A DNA stretch of 64,000 bases from Pseudoruegeria sp. HB172150 (GCF_013184805.1 NZ_JAATNG010000001.1:2232001-2296000); one strand, 5' to 3'; positions 27,625 to 37,364 are shown, numbered from the stretch's first letter. Notes: generated by a model from the letters alone, not told the origin. Translations and numbers: made by a program.

Positions 27625-28230
27625 TCACTCGGCCGCAGCCGCATCGGATGCCTTTTCGTCCGGTGCGTCGCCACCGTTCTCTGTCTTCGCCTTGGGCTTG
27701 CGGCTACGGGGCTTGCGCTGAGGCTTGCTTTCCGGCGTTTCGACGAGACCGCTATCGTCGTCCTCGGACCCGAAATCGATGACGTCGCCGGGCGCTTCGT
27801 TTCGATCGTTCCGCGTCTTCTGACCGTTGCCGTTCTGCTGTTTCGCCTCTTCATGCTGTTGGGGCTGCGGCTGTTCGGCGGCCTGCGGATCGTCCCGGTC
27901 CTTGCCGGACTGGTCGGGACGCTGATCGGATTTCTGCTGCTGACGGTCGCGTTGCTGCTGTTCCTGCTGCTCGCGGCGCTGATCTTGTTCTTTCTGCGCC
28001 TCGGCCAACATGCGCGTGTAATGTTCGGCATGTTGCTGGAAGTTTTCCGTCGCTACGCGGTCGCCGGAAAGTTGTGCATCGCGGGCGAGTTGATTGTACT
28101 TGTCAATGATTTGCTGCGGCGTGCCGCGAACCTTTCCCTCGGGGCCTGACGAGTCGAAGACCCGGTTGACGATATTGCCGACGGACCGGTTGCGCTGCTT
28201 GTTGCGCGAACGTGACTTGGACGATCTCAT
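27625..28230 (-). CDS. DUF4167 domain-containing protein
   Basis: This 201-residue protein has a basic N-terminus RSSKSRSRNKQRNRS and a conserved core of about 70 residues (VRGTPQQIIDKYNQLARDA, GDRVATENFQQHAEHY), followed by a very low-complexity Gln/Arg/Glu tail and a Lys-rich C-terminus. The core matches the alphaproteobacterial DUF4167, proposed to be RNA- or DNA-associated because of its charge; the role is unproven. It is the third gene of the minus-strand group after prfA and prmC, with a 215-base gap that likely carries its own promoter. Confidence 0.85.
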   Translation of the reverse strand: MRSSKSRSRNKQRNRSVGNIVNRVFDSSGPEGKVRGTPQQIIDKYNQLARDAQLSGDRVATENFQQHAEHYTRMLAEAQKEQDQRREQQEQQQRDRQQQKSDQRPDQSGKDRDDPQAAEQPQPQQHEEAKQQNGNGQKTRNDRNEAPGDVIDFGSEDDDSGLVETPESKPQRKPRSRKPKAKTENGGDAPDEKASDAAAAE

Positions 28231-28445
28231 GTTATCTTTTTTTCCAGCCTGTTTTCTGGCTTTGTCCGACGTATCCCGCGTCTTGCGCGGATCGAGTTAA
28301 TCCTTGAGCCGGACGATTTTGGGCTATTCGGCGAGGGGGAGCATTTATGTTCCCAACGCCCGCTTGCCACCCGAGTAAGCACGGGATTTCTCTTATGACA
28401 AGCTAAAAGTCGAAAAATCCGGTAAATGTGCGCGGATTTCAGCGA

Positions 28446-29291
28446 TTATGTGACCGCGTCCCTTCTGCGTGAAGCGGAGACGACCCGGTCCCTGCCATCT
28501 AGATCGGGATGAACAACAATTGCGTCAAGACCCGCGGCCGAGAAAATCTCGGAAACGGCGGATCCCTGCATTGGCCCGATCTCAACAAGGAGGCGCCCTC
28601 CCGGAGCAAGATGTTCCTTTGCGCCGGCGGCGATGGCGCGATATGCGGTCAGGCCGTCGGCCTCGTCGGTCAGCGCAATCCTCGGTTCGTGGTCACGAAC
28701 CTCGGGCGCAAGAGCCGGCATCTCATCAACTGCGATGTACGGCGGGTTGGAGACGATCAGGTCGAAGCGGCTGGTAATTGCGTCGTACCAGTCCGATTGC
28801 GCAAGCTGCAAACGGTCGGCGACGCCATGGCGGCGGGCATTTTGCGATGCAACTTCCAGTGCGACGGCCGACAGGTCGGTGGCGGCCCCTGTCGTTTCGG
28901 GACGCTCGGCCAGCAGGGTCACGGCTATGGCACCGCTCCCCGTACCAAGGTCGAGCAGACTGGCGAACGGTCTTTCGAGGGCCAATTGGACGAGGGTTTC
29001 CGTTTCCGGGCGCGGATCGAGAACGTCGGGTGTGACATGAAACCAGCGATCGTGAAACAGGCGACCGCCGACGATGTGAGAAACTGGATGCCGCGCTTCG
29101 CGGTCTGCGATCATACGAAGAAACGCCATCTCCGTGTCTTTCGAGAGAAGCTCCTGCAGATGAAGCATCAGACGGGACCGGTCCACTCCAATTGCATGTG
29201 CCAGCAGCGTCCGGGCGTCTCGCTCCGGTCCGACCACGCCGGCTGCGCGCAGGGCCGGGATCACGCGGGCCAGTGCCTCTGCGCCGGTCAT
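28446..29291 (-). CDS. prmC: Peptide chain release factor N5-glutamine methyltransferase
   Basis: This 281-residue SAM-dependent enzyme methylates the Gln of the GGQ motif of release factors. It has an N-terminal helical domain, [17 protein letters not shown], the SAM loop [13 protein letters not shown] and the catalytic [11 protein letters not shown]. Its start overlaps the prfA stop by 4 bases, so enzyme and substrate RF1 are co-expressed. Confidence 0.95.
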   Translation of the reverse strand: MTGAEALARVIPALRAAGVVGPERDARTLLAHAIGVDRSRLMLHLQELLSKDTEMAFLRMIADREARHPVSHIVGGRLFHDRWFHVTPDVLDPRPETETLVQLALERPFASLLDLGTGSGAIAVTLLAERPETTGAATDLSAVALEVASQNARRHGVADRLQLAQSDWYDAITSRFDLIVSNPPYIAVDEMPALAPEVRDHEPRIALTDEADGLTAYRAIAAGAKEHLAPGGRLLVEIGPMQGSAVSEIFSAAGLDAIVVHPDLDGRDRVVSASRRRDAVT

Positions 29292-30337
29292 GCCTCCATT
29301 TCGGCGAGCTTGGCCGCCTGGTCATCGGCGATCAGCGCATCGATGGTTTCATCGAGATCGCCCTGCATCACCTGATCCAGCTTGTAGAGCGTCAGACCGA
29401 TGCGATGGTCCGTCATGCGGCCCTGCGGAAAATTGTAGGTCCGGATGCGCTCGGAGCGGTCGCCGGAGCCGACCTGGGATTTGCGGTCGGACGCGCGTTC
29501 GCTATCGATGCGTTGACGTTCGAGGTCATAGAGACGGGCACGCAACACGTTCATCGCGATCTCCCGATTACGGTGCTGGGATTTTTCCGAGCTGGTAACG
29601 ACTATGCCGCTGGGGATGTGGGTGATCCGTACCGCGGAATCAGTCGTGTTGACATGCTGTCCCCCTGCGCCGGAGGACCGCATGGTGTCAACGCGCAGCT
29701 CGTTCGGATCGATCTTGATGTCAACGTCCTGGGCTTCGGGCAGCACGGCCACGGTCGCGGCGGATGTGTGGATGCGGCCACCGGATTCAGTGGTGGGTAC
29801 GCGCTGCACCCGGTGGACTCCGGATTCATACTTCAGGCGGGCAAAGACCCCCTGCCCCTGGATGTTCGCAACAACTTCCTTGATGCCGCCGAGCTCGGTC
29901 GCCTGCTCCTCGATGATCTCGAAGCGCCAGCCCTTTTCTTCGGCATAGCGCTGGTACATACGCAGAAGGTCGCCGGCGAAAAGCGCAGCCTCCTCGCCAC
30001 CGGTGCCCGGGCGGATTTCCAGTATTGCCGGACGTTCGTCGGCGGAGTCCTTTGGCAGAAGTGCGACACGCAGCGACTGCTCGACTTCGGGCAACCGGGC
30101 CTTGAGGGTCGGCAGTTCATCTTCGGCCAGCGCGCGCATTTCTGGGTCGGCCAGCATTTCCTCGGCTTCGGAGATGTCATCCAGCAGCTGGCGGTACTCG
30201 GCGATCTCATCAACGATCGGCTTCAGCTCGGCATATTCGCGCCCCAAAGCGGCGATGTCCCCGGAGCCGGCGGACATCCTCGCTTCGACGTATTCGAAGC
30301 GTTCCGTGATCTGTGCGAGTTTCTCTAGCGGAACCAT
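29288..30337 (-). CDS. prfA: Peptide chain release factor 1
   Basis: This 349-residue RF1 recognises UAG and UAA. The hydrolysis motif GAGGQHVNT is intact, and [11 protein letters not shown] and the basic [11 protein letters not shown] segment are as expected. The start at 30337 ([14 protein letters not shown]) matches the family N-terminus; a TTG 36 bases upstream is less likely. UAG reading by this factor is relevant to the amber codon in the EamA gene at 40473. Confidence 0.95.
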   Translation of the reverse strand: MVPLEKLAQITERFEYVEARMSAGSGDIAALGREYAELKPIVDEIAEYRQLLDDISEAEEMLADPEMRALAEDELPTLKARLPEVEQSLRVALLPKDSADERPAILEIRPGTGGEEAALFAGDLLRMYQRYAEEKGWRFEIIEEQATELGGIKEVVANIQGQGVFARLKYESGVHRVQRVPTTESGGRIHTSAATVAVLPEAQDVDIKIDPNELRVDTMRSSGAGGQHVNTTDSAVRITHIPSGIVVTSSEKSQHRNREIAMNVLRARLYDLERQRIDSERASDRKSQVGSGDRSERIRTYNFPQGRMTDHRIGLTLYKLDQVMQGDLDETIDALIADDQAAKLAEMEA

Positions 30338-30402
30338 GCCGGCCCAATTGCCCAATGCGCGCGACGCGGTCAAGGCTGACAGAGGGCGGGAGCACGCCTA
30401 TA

Positions 30403-30720
30403 ATGCTTCGAATGAGGTACTTGCTGCTTCTCGCGGTTGTCTGTCCTGCCGGGGCTTTGGCTCAGGGCCTGGAGTCCGTTGCGCCGAAACAGGCCGTGGG
30501 CCTCTATCCGGACAAGGGCATCGAGTACTATTGCACCGACGGCCACGGCGAGCGTGTCGAACTGGGCGAAGTGATCTGCGTCACCGCAAGCTGCCAGACT
30601 TGGATGGCGCGATGCGAGATGGCCGCGAACAACAACCTGGCAATGTGGCGCAAGATGCAGGACGGCTGTCCCGGGGCGTCACTCTATCTGCGCCTGAAGC
30701 AGCTTCATCCACCTGTCTAA
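30403..30720 (+). CDS. Small secreted protein of unknown function
   Basis: This 105-residue protein has a signal peptide (MLRMRYLLLLAVVCPAGALAQ) and a mature part with four cysteines (YYCTDGHGERVELGEVIC, CQTWMARCEMA) and a further one near CPGA, suggesting disulfides in the periplasm. Start could be 30403 or the ATG at 30412. It diverges from prfA. Its last 42 bases overlap the convergent DUF1499 gene. The family is not recognised. Confidence 0.6.
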   Translation: MLRMRYLLLLAVVCPAGALAQGLESVAPKQAVGLYPDKGIEYYCTDGHGERVELGEVICVTASCQTWMARCEMAANNNLAMWRKMQDGCPGASLYLRLKQLHPPV

Positions 30721-31161
30721 GCGCTTTTCGTTCACGCCCATGTCGCCGCGTCCGAAGCGAAGGCGGGAATATGCCGCAAGCTGCGTGCCGTCTTCATTCG
30801 GGACCGCCTTGATGGTCACGTAATCCGGAAAACCCATCCATTTGGTCCGTGTGACATATGTGATCATTCCCTCCCGTACGCTGCCGGACAACCGCTCGGT
30901 CCGTGGTTGAGACAGGACGACACGGTCGAAGGCCGTCAACAGCGCTGTGGGGGACGCAGGGTAGGTCTTTGCGTCGGATCCCGGCAGCCGCAGGACACCG
31001 CCGATGCCTGGATCCTCGGCTGTCAGCGGGTCGACATGCCAATCATCGGGATCGCTCGGGGCAATTCGAACCCAAAGGGCCGCACCAACAATCAGAATAA
31101 CCAGAATCGCAATAACCATATGCATGAGGGAGGATAATAGTTGTGCTGAGGGTGTGGGCAA
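30679..31161 (-). CDS. DUF1499 domain-containing membrane-anchored protein
   Basis: This 160-residue protein has one N-terminal membrane helix (about 14-32) and a DUF1499 domain with DPLTAEDPGIGGVLRLPG and the C-terminal YSRLRFGRGDMGVNEKRLDRW, which is diagnostic for the family. The function is unknown; it is common in marine Alphaproteobacteria. The start at the 31161 ATG or a later in-frame Met are both possible. The 3' end overlaps the small secreted gene on the other strand. Confidence 0.8.
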   Translation of the reverse strand: MPTPSAQLLSSLMHMVIAILVILIVGAALWVRIAPSDPDDWHVDPLTAEDPGIGGVLRLPGSDAKTYPASPTALLTAFDRVVLSQPRTERLSGSVREGMITYVTRTKWMGFPDYVTIKAVPNEDGTQLAAYSRLRFGRGDMGVNEKRLDRWMKLLQAQIE

Positions 31162-31248
31162 AACTTATCCGCGAGTTCCAAAGGGTTCGGCGTCAGTCTG
31201 CCGACATGGATTTCGCCAGCGGAAATAATCACCGCCGACAGCGAAACA

Positions 31249-32208
31249 CTAACGTCGTTTCCAGGCCAAAAGGCACAGCAATTCAACTGCAACGTGTGCG
31301 CCTGCAATTGCAGTAATCCCTGACGTGTCAAATGGAGGCGAGACCTCGACCACATCGCCACCAACGATATTCAGCCCGGCAATCGCACGCAGAATCGCCG
31401 CAACCTGCGCCGAGGACATGCCGCCCCAGACCGGCGTTCCCGTGCCCGGGGCGAAGGCCGGGTCCAGTGCATCGATGTCGAAGCTAAAGTAGCATTTCGC
31501 ATCGCCTACAGTGGCCCGGATCTTTTCTGCCACCGCATCGGCGCCCGTCCGATGCAGCTCCGGTGCGTCGATGACGGTGATTCCAAGCGTGTCCGGGTTG
31601 TCGGTGCGGATGCCGACCTGAACCGAATGTTCGACATCGATCAGCCCTTCCTTCACCGCCTTGTAGAAACCGGTGCCGTGGTCGAACCGGTTGGTATCAT
31701 CGTCGGCCCAGGTATCGGTATGGGCATCGAATTGCAGTAGCGCCAGCGGCCCGTGTTTTTTCACATGCGCACGCAGGATGGGAAGCGAGATCGAGTGATC
31801 ACCGCCGAGCGTGACCATCGCCGCGCCCTGATCGAGAATCGCGTCAGCGTGCGCCTCGATTGCGGCTGGCACATCGGCAGGAGCGGCATAGTCGAAGGGC
31901 ATGTCGCCGTAATCGGCAATGGCGAACTCCTCCATCACGTCGAAACCCCAACCATACGGGGCGTCAGGGCTTTGGAGTGCTGAGGCTTCGCGGATTGCGC
32001 GGGGTCCCAGCCGTGTCCCTGGACGGTTGGTGACCGCCTGATCGAAGGGTATGCCCGTGACGGCGATATCTACGCCCGTCAGATCCTTGGAATAGGTCCG
32101 GCGCAGGAAGGACGGCACGCCGGCAAAAGTGTTCTCGAAGCTTCTGCCCTTGAACCCTTTGCGCGTTACGGCGGTGTCGACCTGCTTGACGGCGTCTTCC
32201 AGTCCCAT
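31249..32208 (-). CDS. speB: Agmatinase / ureohydrolase family
   Basis: This 319-residue Mn2+ enzyme of the arginase/agmatinase family carries the metal motifs TLGGDHS, FDAHTDT and SFDIDALDPAFAPGTGTP. The last is typical of agmatinase, which hydrolyses agmatine to putrescine and urea; guanidinobutyrase or related activities remain possible. It follows the amidohydrolase gene by 3 bases on the same strand, so the two probably act on related amide or guanidino compounds. Confidence 0.88.
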   Translation of the reverse strand: MGLEDAVKQVDTAVTRKGFKGRSFENTFAGVPSFLRRTYSKDLTGVDIAVTGIPFDQAVTNRPGTRLGPRAIREASALQSPDAPYGWGFDVMEEFAIADYGDMPFDYAAPADVPAAIEAHADAILDQGAAMVTLGGDHSISLPILRAHVKKHGPLALLQFDAHTDTWADDDTNRFDHGTGFYKAVKEGLIDVEHSVQVGIRTDNPDTLGITVIDAPELHRTGADAVAEKIRATVGDAKCYFSFDIDALDPAFAPGTGTPVWGGMSSAQVAAILRAIAGLNIVGGDVVEVSPPFDTSGITAIAGAHVAVELLCLLAWKRR

Positions 32209-32211
32209 CGC

Positions 32212-33375
32212 TTACCCCAGCGGCTGTGCCCGCTCGACAAGGCGGGCAAAGAAGGAGGCGCCGATAGGCGCAATCTCGTCGTTGAAATCGTAGGCGGGGT
32301 GGTGGACCGACGGGCCGTCGCCCTGCCCCAGGAACAGGTAGGATCCGGGACGCGCGTTGAGCATGAAGGAAAAGTCCTCTGCCCCCATCTCGCGCTGCGC
32401 GTCGGTTATCACGGCGTCTTCGCCGACGATCTCTGCGGCCACAGCCGAGGCGAAGAAGGTCGGTTCCTCGGCATTGACCGTAGCCGGATAGCCTTCGTCG
32501 ATTTCGAGCTCTGCCTCGACTCCGAATGCGGGTCCATGGCCGTTGACGATTTCCCGCAGGCGCTTGAAGACCATCGCGCGCACCTCGGGATCGAAGGTGC
32601 GGATCGTGCCGCCAAGCCACGCGGTTTCCGGGATGACGTTGTATGCGGTCCCGGAATGGATCTGGGTGATCGAAATCACAAGGTCGTCCAGCGGCTTGTG
32701 GTTGCGGCTTACGATGGTCTGGATCGCCTGCGCGATGGCCACGATGGCAACGGTCGGATCAACCGTATCATGCGGCCAGGCGGCGTGACCTCCGGTGCCT
32801 TTGACACGGACGGAGAATTCATCGACTGCGGCCATCAGCGGGCCGACGGTCGTGTGAAACGTGCCTTCGGTGTAGTGCGGGGCGTTGTGGATGCCGTAAA
32901 CCTGGCGAATGTCGAAGCGCTCCATGATGCCCTCCTTCACCATGACGTCGCCGCCGCCTCCGCCTTCTTCCGCCGGCTGGAAGATCAGCGCGACCTTGCC
33001 TTTGAAGTTGCGCGTCTCCGCAAGGTACTTCGCCGCGCCGAGCAGCATCGTCGTATGTCCGTCATGGCCGCAGGCGTGCATCTTGCCGGGCGTCTCACTG
33101 GCGTGTTCCACGCCCGACTCCTCGCTCATCGGCAGGGCGTCCATGTCGGCGCGCAGGCCGATCACGGGACCATCGCCCTGCCCTTCGATGATTGCCACGA
33201 TGCCGGTCGTCGCGATCCCTTCGTGGATCTCGTCCACGCCGAATTCCTTCAGCCGGTCGGCCACGAAGGCCGCGGTCTTGTGACACTCGAACCCCAGTTC
33301 CGGATTGCGATGCATCCATCGCCGCCACTCCTTCATCTCGTTGGCGTAATCGCCGATGCGGTTGACGATGGGCAT
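32212..33375 (-). CDS. M20-family amidohydrolase (hippurate hydrolase/aminoacylase type)
   Basis: This 387-residue zinc-dependent amidohydrolase has MHRNPELGFECHKTA at the N-terminus, GLRADMDALPMSEE, the Cys/His metal motif HACGHDGHTTMLLG, and FQPAEEGGGGG with the catalytic Glu. These are characteristic of the hippurate/IAA-amino acid hydrolase group that cleaves N-acyl amino acids. The start at 33375 is internal to a longer open frame whose first 38 residues lack family features. It diverges from mazG and leads an operon with the agmatinase gene. Confidence 0.9.
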   Translation of the reverse strand: MPIVNRIGDYANEMKEWRRWMHRNPELGFECHKTAAFVADRLKEFGVDEIHEGIATTGIVAIIEGQGDGPVIGLRADMDALPMSEESGVEHASETPGKMHACGHDGHTTMLLGAAKYLAETRNFKGKVALIFQPAEEGGGGGDVMVKEGIMERFDIRQVYGIHNAPHYTEGTFHTTVGPLMAAVDEFSVRVKGTGGHAAWPHDTVDPTVAIVAIAQAIQTIVSRNHKPLDDLVISITQIHSGTAYNVIPETAWLGGTIRTFDPEVRAMVFKRLREIVNGHGPAFGVEAELEIDEGYPATVNAEEPTFFASAVAAEIVGEDAVITDAQREMGAEDFSFMLNARPGSYLFLGQGDGPSVHHPAYDFNDEIAPIGASFFARLVERAQPLG

Positions 33376-33442
33376 GTGGACTCTCCAGGCGGTGTTGACG
33401 GATAAGACGGACGAACGATCCCAGAAAAGCCGAGGGCCGACA

Positions 33443-34264
33443 ATGGCGAAAGACAGCGATTCCCTGGTGCATGACCCGACGGGAGGCATTGCCAGGCTGC
33501 GCGAGATAATGCGGCGGCTGCGCGACCCGGAATCCGGTTGCCCGTGGGATATCGAGCAGGACTTCGCAACGATCGCGCCCTATACGATCGAGGAAGCCTA
33601 CGAGGTGGCTGACGCCATTGAACGGGAAGCATGGGACGAGTTGCGGGGCGAGCTGGGCGACCTGCTGTTCCAATCGGTCTTCCACGCGCAGATGGCCGAG
33701 GAAGCCGGGCTTTTCACCTTCGACGATGTGGCCGACACTATGTCGGACAAGATGGTTGCCCGGCACCCGCATGTGTTCGGGGACGAGAGCCGCGACAAGT
33801 CGGCGGATCAGCAGACGGTGGACTGGGAAACGGTTAAGGCCGCCGAGCGCGCGTCGCGCGGGGCAAAGGGCGTGCTGGACGATGTCGCGGTCGGGCTCCC
33901 TGCCCTGTTGCGCGCGGTCAAGCTACAGAAACGCGCGGCGAGGGTCGGGTTCGACTGGCCCGACGTGAACCAGGTTCTGGAGAAGCTGGTCGAGGAAGCG
34001 CACGAGATTACCGAGGCGCGGGAGACCGCCAGCCATGAGGATCTGGTGGAAGAATTCGGCGATTTCCTTTTCGTTACGGCGAACCTTGCCCGGCATCTGA
34101 AGATCGACCCGGAGGCCGCGTTACGTGAAGCTAACGCCAAGTTCACCCGACGGTTCGCTCGGATCGAGTCGAAGCTGGCCGAACACGGCAAGCGGCCGGA
34201 GGACAGCGACCTCGCCGAGATGGACGCGCTGTGGGATGCCGCGAAGGCGGAGGAGAAGCGATAA
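33443..34264 (+). CDS. mazG: Nucleoside triphosphate pyrophosphohydrolase MazG
   Basis: This 273-residue protein has two tandem MazG domains. It hydrolyses NTPs to NMP and PPi and can lower ppGpp-related stress signals. Domain 1 has CPWDIEQDFATIAPYTIEEAYE and the metal EELGD-like RGELGDLLFQ; domain 2 has KLVEEAHEITEAR and VEEFGDFLFV. The length equals the E. coli type. The start at 33443 has gaggg upstream. It shares a 67-base divergent promoter region with the amidohydrolase gene. Confidence 0.93.
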   Translation: MAKDSDSLVHDPTGGIARLREIMRRLRDPESGCPWDIEQDFATIAPYTIEEAYEVADAIEREAWDELRGELGDLLFQSVFHAQMAEEAGLFTFDDVADTMSDKMVARHPHVFGDESRDKSADQQTVDWETVKAAERASRGAKGVLDDVAVGLPALLRAVKLQKRAARVGFDWPDVNQVLEKLVEEAHEITEARETASHEDLVEEFGDFLFVTANLARHLKIDPEAALREANAKFTRRFARIESKLAEHGKRPEDSDLAEMDALWDAAKAEEKR

Positions 34265-34307
34265 CGGCATCGTGACCACGGCAATCCCTGACTCTTTTCA
34301 TAGGCAA

Positions 34308-34337
34308 TTGACCTGACTGAAATGCTCGGATTTTACT
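34308..34337 (+). promoter_or_regulatory. Candidate promoter for the iron-binding protein gene
   Basis: TTGACC (34308-34313) and TTTACT (34332-34337) are 18 bases apart, about 50 bases before the ATG at 34386, with a good RBS gggagga at 34374. A TGA-N9-TCG sequence overlapping it is one base from the TGA-N9-TCA iron-rhodo box pattern, which is weak evidence for iron control. Confidence 0.35.
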
Positions 34338-34385
34338 GATCCAGTAACCCGTGTTTCCGTTGCGTCAAATTCCGGGAGGACTCCG

Positions 34386-35387
34386 ATGATCGAACGAGCC
34401 ATGCTGCTCGCGGCAGCTTCACTTGCCGCCGCGCCTGCCGTTGCCGAAGTAAACGTCTACACCACGCGCCAGCCAGTATTAATCGAGCCTGTGATGGCCG
34501 CCTTCACTGAAGAGACCGGCATCGACGTGAACCTGGCCTATATCGACAGCGGCATTGTTGAGCGGCTGAAAGCCGAAGGGGCCCGGTCGCCGGCCGATCT
34601 GGTGATGACAGTGGACATTGCCAACCTGAAGCAGATCGTTGATGCGGATGTGATCCAGCCCGTAAACAGCGACGCACTGAAAGCGCACATTCCCGCCGAG
34701 CTGCGCGATTCCGAGGACCGCTGGTTCGGCCTGACCTCCCGCGCACGGATTGTCTATGCCTCCGAGGACCGTGTCGCCGATGGCGAAGTTACGACCTACG
34801 AGGATCTCGCCTCCGACAAATGGGAGGGGCGGATCTGCACCCGTTCGGGCACCCATAACTACAACCTGGCCCTCCTGTCGGCGATCATCGCCCATCACGG
34901 CGAGGAATATGCAAAGGAATGGGCTGCCAACGTTCGGGACAACCTGGCCCGAAAGCCGCAGGGCAACGACCGGGCACAGGTGCGGGCCATCTGGGCCGGG
35001 GAATGCGATATCTCGCTGGGCAACACCTATTACATGGGTCTGATGCTGAGCGATGCCGAGCAAAGTGAATGGGCAGACTCGGTTCGGATCGTCTTCCCCG
35101 AATTCGAGGATGGCGGAACCCACTTGAATATCTCCGGCATCGCGATGACGAAAGCGTCGCCGAACCACGACGATGCGCTGATGCTGATGGAGTTCCTGGC
35201 TTCTCCCGAGGCGCAGGCGATCTATGCCGAGGTGAACCACGAATACCCGGTGCTGCCGGGTGCACAGCTTTCCGAACTCGTCGAAAGCTGGGGCACCTTC
35301 ACACCGGATGTCATGGATCTGACCACGATAGCCGAGCACCGTGCCGCTGCATTGCGGATCATGGAAGAGGTGAACTTCGACGGATAG
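34386..35387 (+). CDS. Iron(III) ABC transporter periplasmic binding protein
   Basis: This 333-residue protein has a signal peptide cleaved near AAPAVAE (residue 21) and a mature start EVNVYTTRQPVLIEPVM typical of FbpA/FutA-type ferric-binding proteins. The segment GNTYYMGLML provides the paired Tyr iron ligands, and RSGTHNYNLALL is the hinge region seen in the family. It should bind Fe3+ in the periplasm and hand it to a permease. No permease or ATPase gene adjoins it, so it is an orphan here. Iron control is likely but not shown. Confidence 0.88.
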   Translation: MIERAMLLAAASLAAAPAVAEVNVYTTRQPVLIEPVMAAFTEETGIDVNLAYIDSGIVERLKAEGARSPADLVMTVDIANLKQIVDADVIQPVNSDALKAHIPAELRDSEDRWFGLTSRARIVYASEDRVADGEVTTYEDLASDKWEGRICTRSGTHNYNLALLSAIIAHHGEEYAKEWAANVRDNLARKPQGNDRAQVRAIWAGECDISLGNTYYMGLMLSDAEQSEWADSVRIVFPEFEDGGTHLNISGIAMTKASPNHDDALMLMEFLASPEAQAIYAEVNHEYPVLPGAQLSELVESWGTFTPDVMDLTTIAEHRAAALRIMEEVNFDG

Positions 35388-35394
35388 AAGGCAA

Positions 35395-35919
35395 TTGTCG
35401 CCCCAGATCACCCTGCGCCGGGCCGAACAGGGCGACATTCCGCTTCTGCAACGCTGGGACACGGCGCCGCATGTGCGCCGTGCCATTACCGGAGACCCGC
35501 AAGTAGACCCCGAGCATGATTGGGCAGAGATGCTGGTGCCGACCGTTTACATCGAGCATCTTCTGGCGCTCCTCGACGACCGTCCCTTTGCGTATTTCGA
35601 GGTGACAGACCCCGCCAAGGAACCCTCGGCCTATTGGGGACAGGACCGGCCGCCCGGCCTGCGTGCCATCGATATCTGGATCGGCGATGCCGAGATGATC
35701 GGGCGGGGTTTCGGCACCCGCGCGATGCGTCTCGTCATCGAACGCTGTTTCGCCGACCCAACCGTGCATGCACTTCTTGTCGATCCCCGGCCCGACAACG
35801 ACGCGGCAATCTCCTTTTTCCAAAGCCTGGGCTTCCGGTTTACCGGCCACGAGGTGCTGAGCGGCGAAGCTGCCGCCGTTCACCGGTTTGACCGCGCCGC
35901 CTGGACCGGCACGACCTGA
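35395..35919 (+). CDS. GNAT-family N-acetyltransferase (AAC(6')-like)
   Basis: This 174-residue protein has ITLRRAEQGDIPLLQRW at the start and the acetyl-CoA loop GRGFGTRAMRLVIERCF near residue 102, then VDPRPDNDAAISFFQSLGF. This layout resembles aminoglycoside 6'-N-acetyltransferases and siderophore acyltransferases of the RimJ/RimL-like subgroup. The start is a TTG at 35395, with agaagg before it; no better start exists. It lies only 7 bases after the iron-binding protein gene, so co-transcription is likely. The substrate is unknown. Confidence 0.75.
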   Translation: MSPQITLRRAEQGDIPLLQRWDTAPHVRRAITGDPQVDPEHDWAEMLVPTVYIEHLLALLDDRPFAYFEVTDPAKEPSAYWGQDRPPGLRAIDIWIGDAEMIGRGFGTRAMRLVIERCFADPTVHALLVDPRPDNDAAISFFQSLGFRFTGHEVLSGEAAAVHRFDRAAWTGTT

Positions 35920-35979
35920 GCCGACCGCTTTACTTCCCTCGCGCGCTTCGACAGTGTCCCGGAAAATCGGGAAGCATAC

Positions 35980-36918
35980 ATGCCGCGCAAGATCATCATC
36001 GATACCGATCCGGGACAGGACGACGCCATTGCGATCCTTCTGGCGCTCGCAAGCCCGGACGAACTGGACGTGCTGGGTGTTACGACCGTCGCGGGTAACA
36101 TTCCGCTTGCGCTGACGTCCAGAAATGCCCGAGTTGTCTGCGAGTTGGCGGGTAAACCTGAAGTGACCATCTTCGCCGGCTGCGACAAGCCGATGACGCG
36201 CGACTTGCTGACGGCGGAATACATTCACGGCAAGACCGGGCTGGATGGCGCCGACCTGCCGGAACCGGCAATGCCGCTGCAGGACAAACACGGCGTCGAC
36301 TTCATCATCGACACCTTGCGGGCAGAACCGGCGGGTATGGTTACGCTGTGCACGCTTGGCCCGATGACCAATGTTGGCACGGCTTTCCACCGCGCGCCTG
36401 ACATCGTGGAAAAGGTTGCCGAGGTCGTCATCATGGGCGGAGCCTATTTCGAAGTCGGCAATGTCACACCGGCAGCCGAGTTCAACATATACGTCGACCC
36501 GGAAGCCGCTGACATCGTTTTGAAATCTGGCTGTTCGATTGTGATGCAATCGCTCGATATCACGCATAAGGCGCTTATCCTTCCGTCTCGTCTGGCCGAC
36601 TTTCGGAGCATCGGGACCCCCGTTGGCGATGCGGTGGCCGGATGGCTCGATTTCTTCGAGCGCTATGACATGGAGAAATACGGCGCAGAGGGCGGACCGC
36701 TGCATGATCCGACAGTGATCGCGTACCTGCTGAAGCCGGAGCTGTTCACCGGACGCCACATCAATGTGGAAATCGAAACGCAGTCGCAGCTGACGCTTGG
36801 CATGACCGTCGCCGACTGGTGGCGGGTGACGGACCGGAAACCGAACGTGACCTTCATGGGGACCATCGACGCCGACGGGTTCTACGCTCTGCTAATCGAA
36901 AGGCTGGCCCGGCTGTGA
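35980..36918 (+). CDS. Nucleoside hydrolase (inosine-uridine preferring type)
   Basis: This 312-residue enzyme hydrolyses the N-glycosidic bond of ribonucleosides for salvage. The Ca2+-binding motif IIDTDPGQDDAIAILLAL is at the N-terminus, TLGPMTNV and VIMGGAYFEVGNVTPAAEFN line the site, and GPLHDPTVIAYLL carries the last metal Asp and catalytic His. Base preference cannot be assigned. Its stop overlaps the next gene by GTGA. Confidence 0.92.
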   Translation: MPRKIIIDTDPGQDDAIAILLALASPDELDVLGVTTVAGNIPLALTSRNARVVCELAGKPEVTIFAGCDKPMTRDLLTAEYIHGKTGLDGADLPEPAMPLQDKHGVDFIIDTLRAEPAGMVTLCTLGPMTNVGTAFHRAPDIVEKVAEVVIMGGAYFEVGNVTPAAEFNIYVDPEAADIVLKSGCSIVMQSLDITHKALILPSRLADFRSIGTPVGDAVAGWLDFFERYDMEKYGAEGGPLHDPTVIAYLLKPELFTGRHINVEIETQSQLTLGMTVADWWRVTDRKPNVTFMGTIDADGFYALLIERLARL

Positions 36919-37364
36919 CTGCGCGCCTGCACCTTGCCGGCGAGGACGATCTGGTGCGCCTGTTGCCGCTGATCGAAGCCTACCATGCTTTCGAAGGCAT
37001 CCAGCAGGACGATGAAACGCGGCGGACCGCCGTTCTGCCGATGCTTCAGGGCTCACCTCATGGGGCTATCTGGCTGATCGGTCTGCGCAGGGCTCCTGTC
37101 GGATACATCGCGATATCCTTCGGCTGGTCCATCGAACTGGGCGGGATGGACAGCTTCATCGACGAGTTCTTCATTCGCGAGAATGTGCGCGGGCGCGGCA
37201 TGGGAACTGAGGTTCTGACGACCCTGCTTCCGCAACTAGCACAGGCGGGCGTGAAGGCCGTACATTTGGAAGTGTCCCCGGAGAATGCAAACGCGCGGAA
37301 GATCTACGCCGCCCGCGGGTTCAAGGTGCGGGATCAGTTCCACCTAATGACCTGGCAGCCCTGA
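36915..37364 (+). CDS. GNAT-family N-acetyltransferase
   Basis: This 149-residue protein has the GNAT core: EFFIRENVRGRGMGTEVLTTLL (acetyl-CoA loop near 95) and LEVSPENANARKIYAARGF. The GTG start overlaps the nucleoside hydrolase stop, so translation is coupled. An upstream extension inside the hydrolase gene was rejected. The substrate is unknown, possibly an amino group on a small molecule or protein. Confidence 0.8.
   Translation: MTARLHLAGEDDLVRLLPLIEAYHAFEGIQQDDETRRTAVLPMLQGSPHGAIWLIGLRRAPVGYIAISFGWSIELGGMDSFIDEFFIRENVRGRGMGTEVLTTLLPQLAQAGVKAVHLEVSPENANARKIYAARGFKVRDQFHLMTWQP

Noticed and set aside
34265-34385. Strong iron-box (RirA/Irr) before the ferric-binding gene
   Set aside because: Only an imperfect TGA-N9-TCG is seen and no ICE-type repeat, so iron control is not supported by sequence alone.
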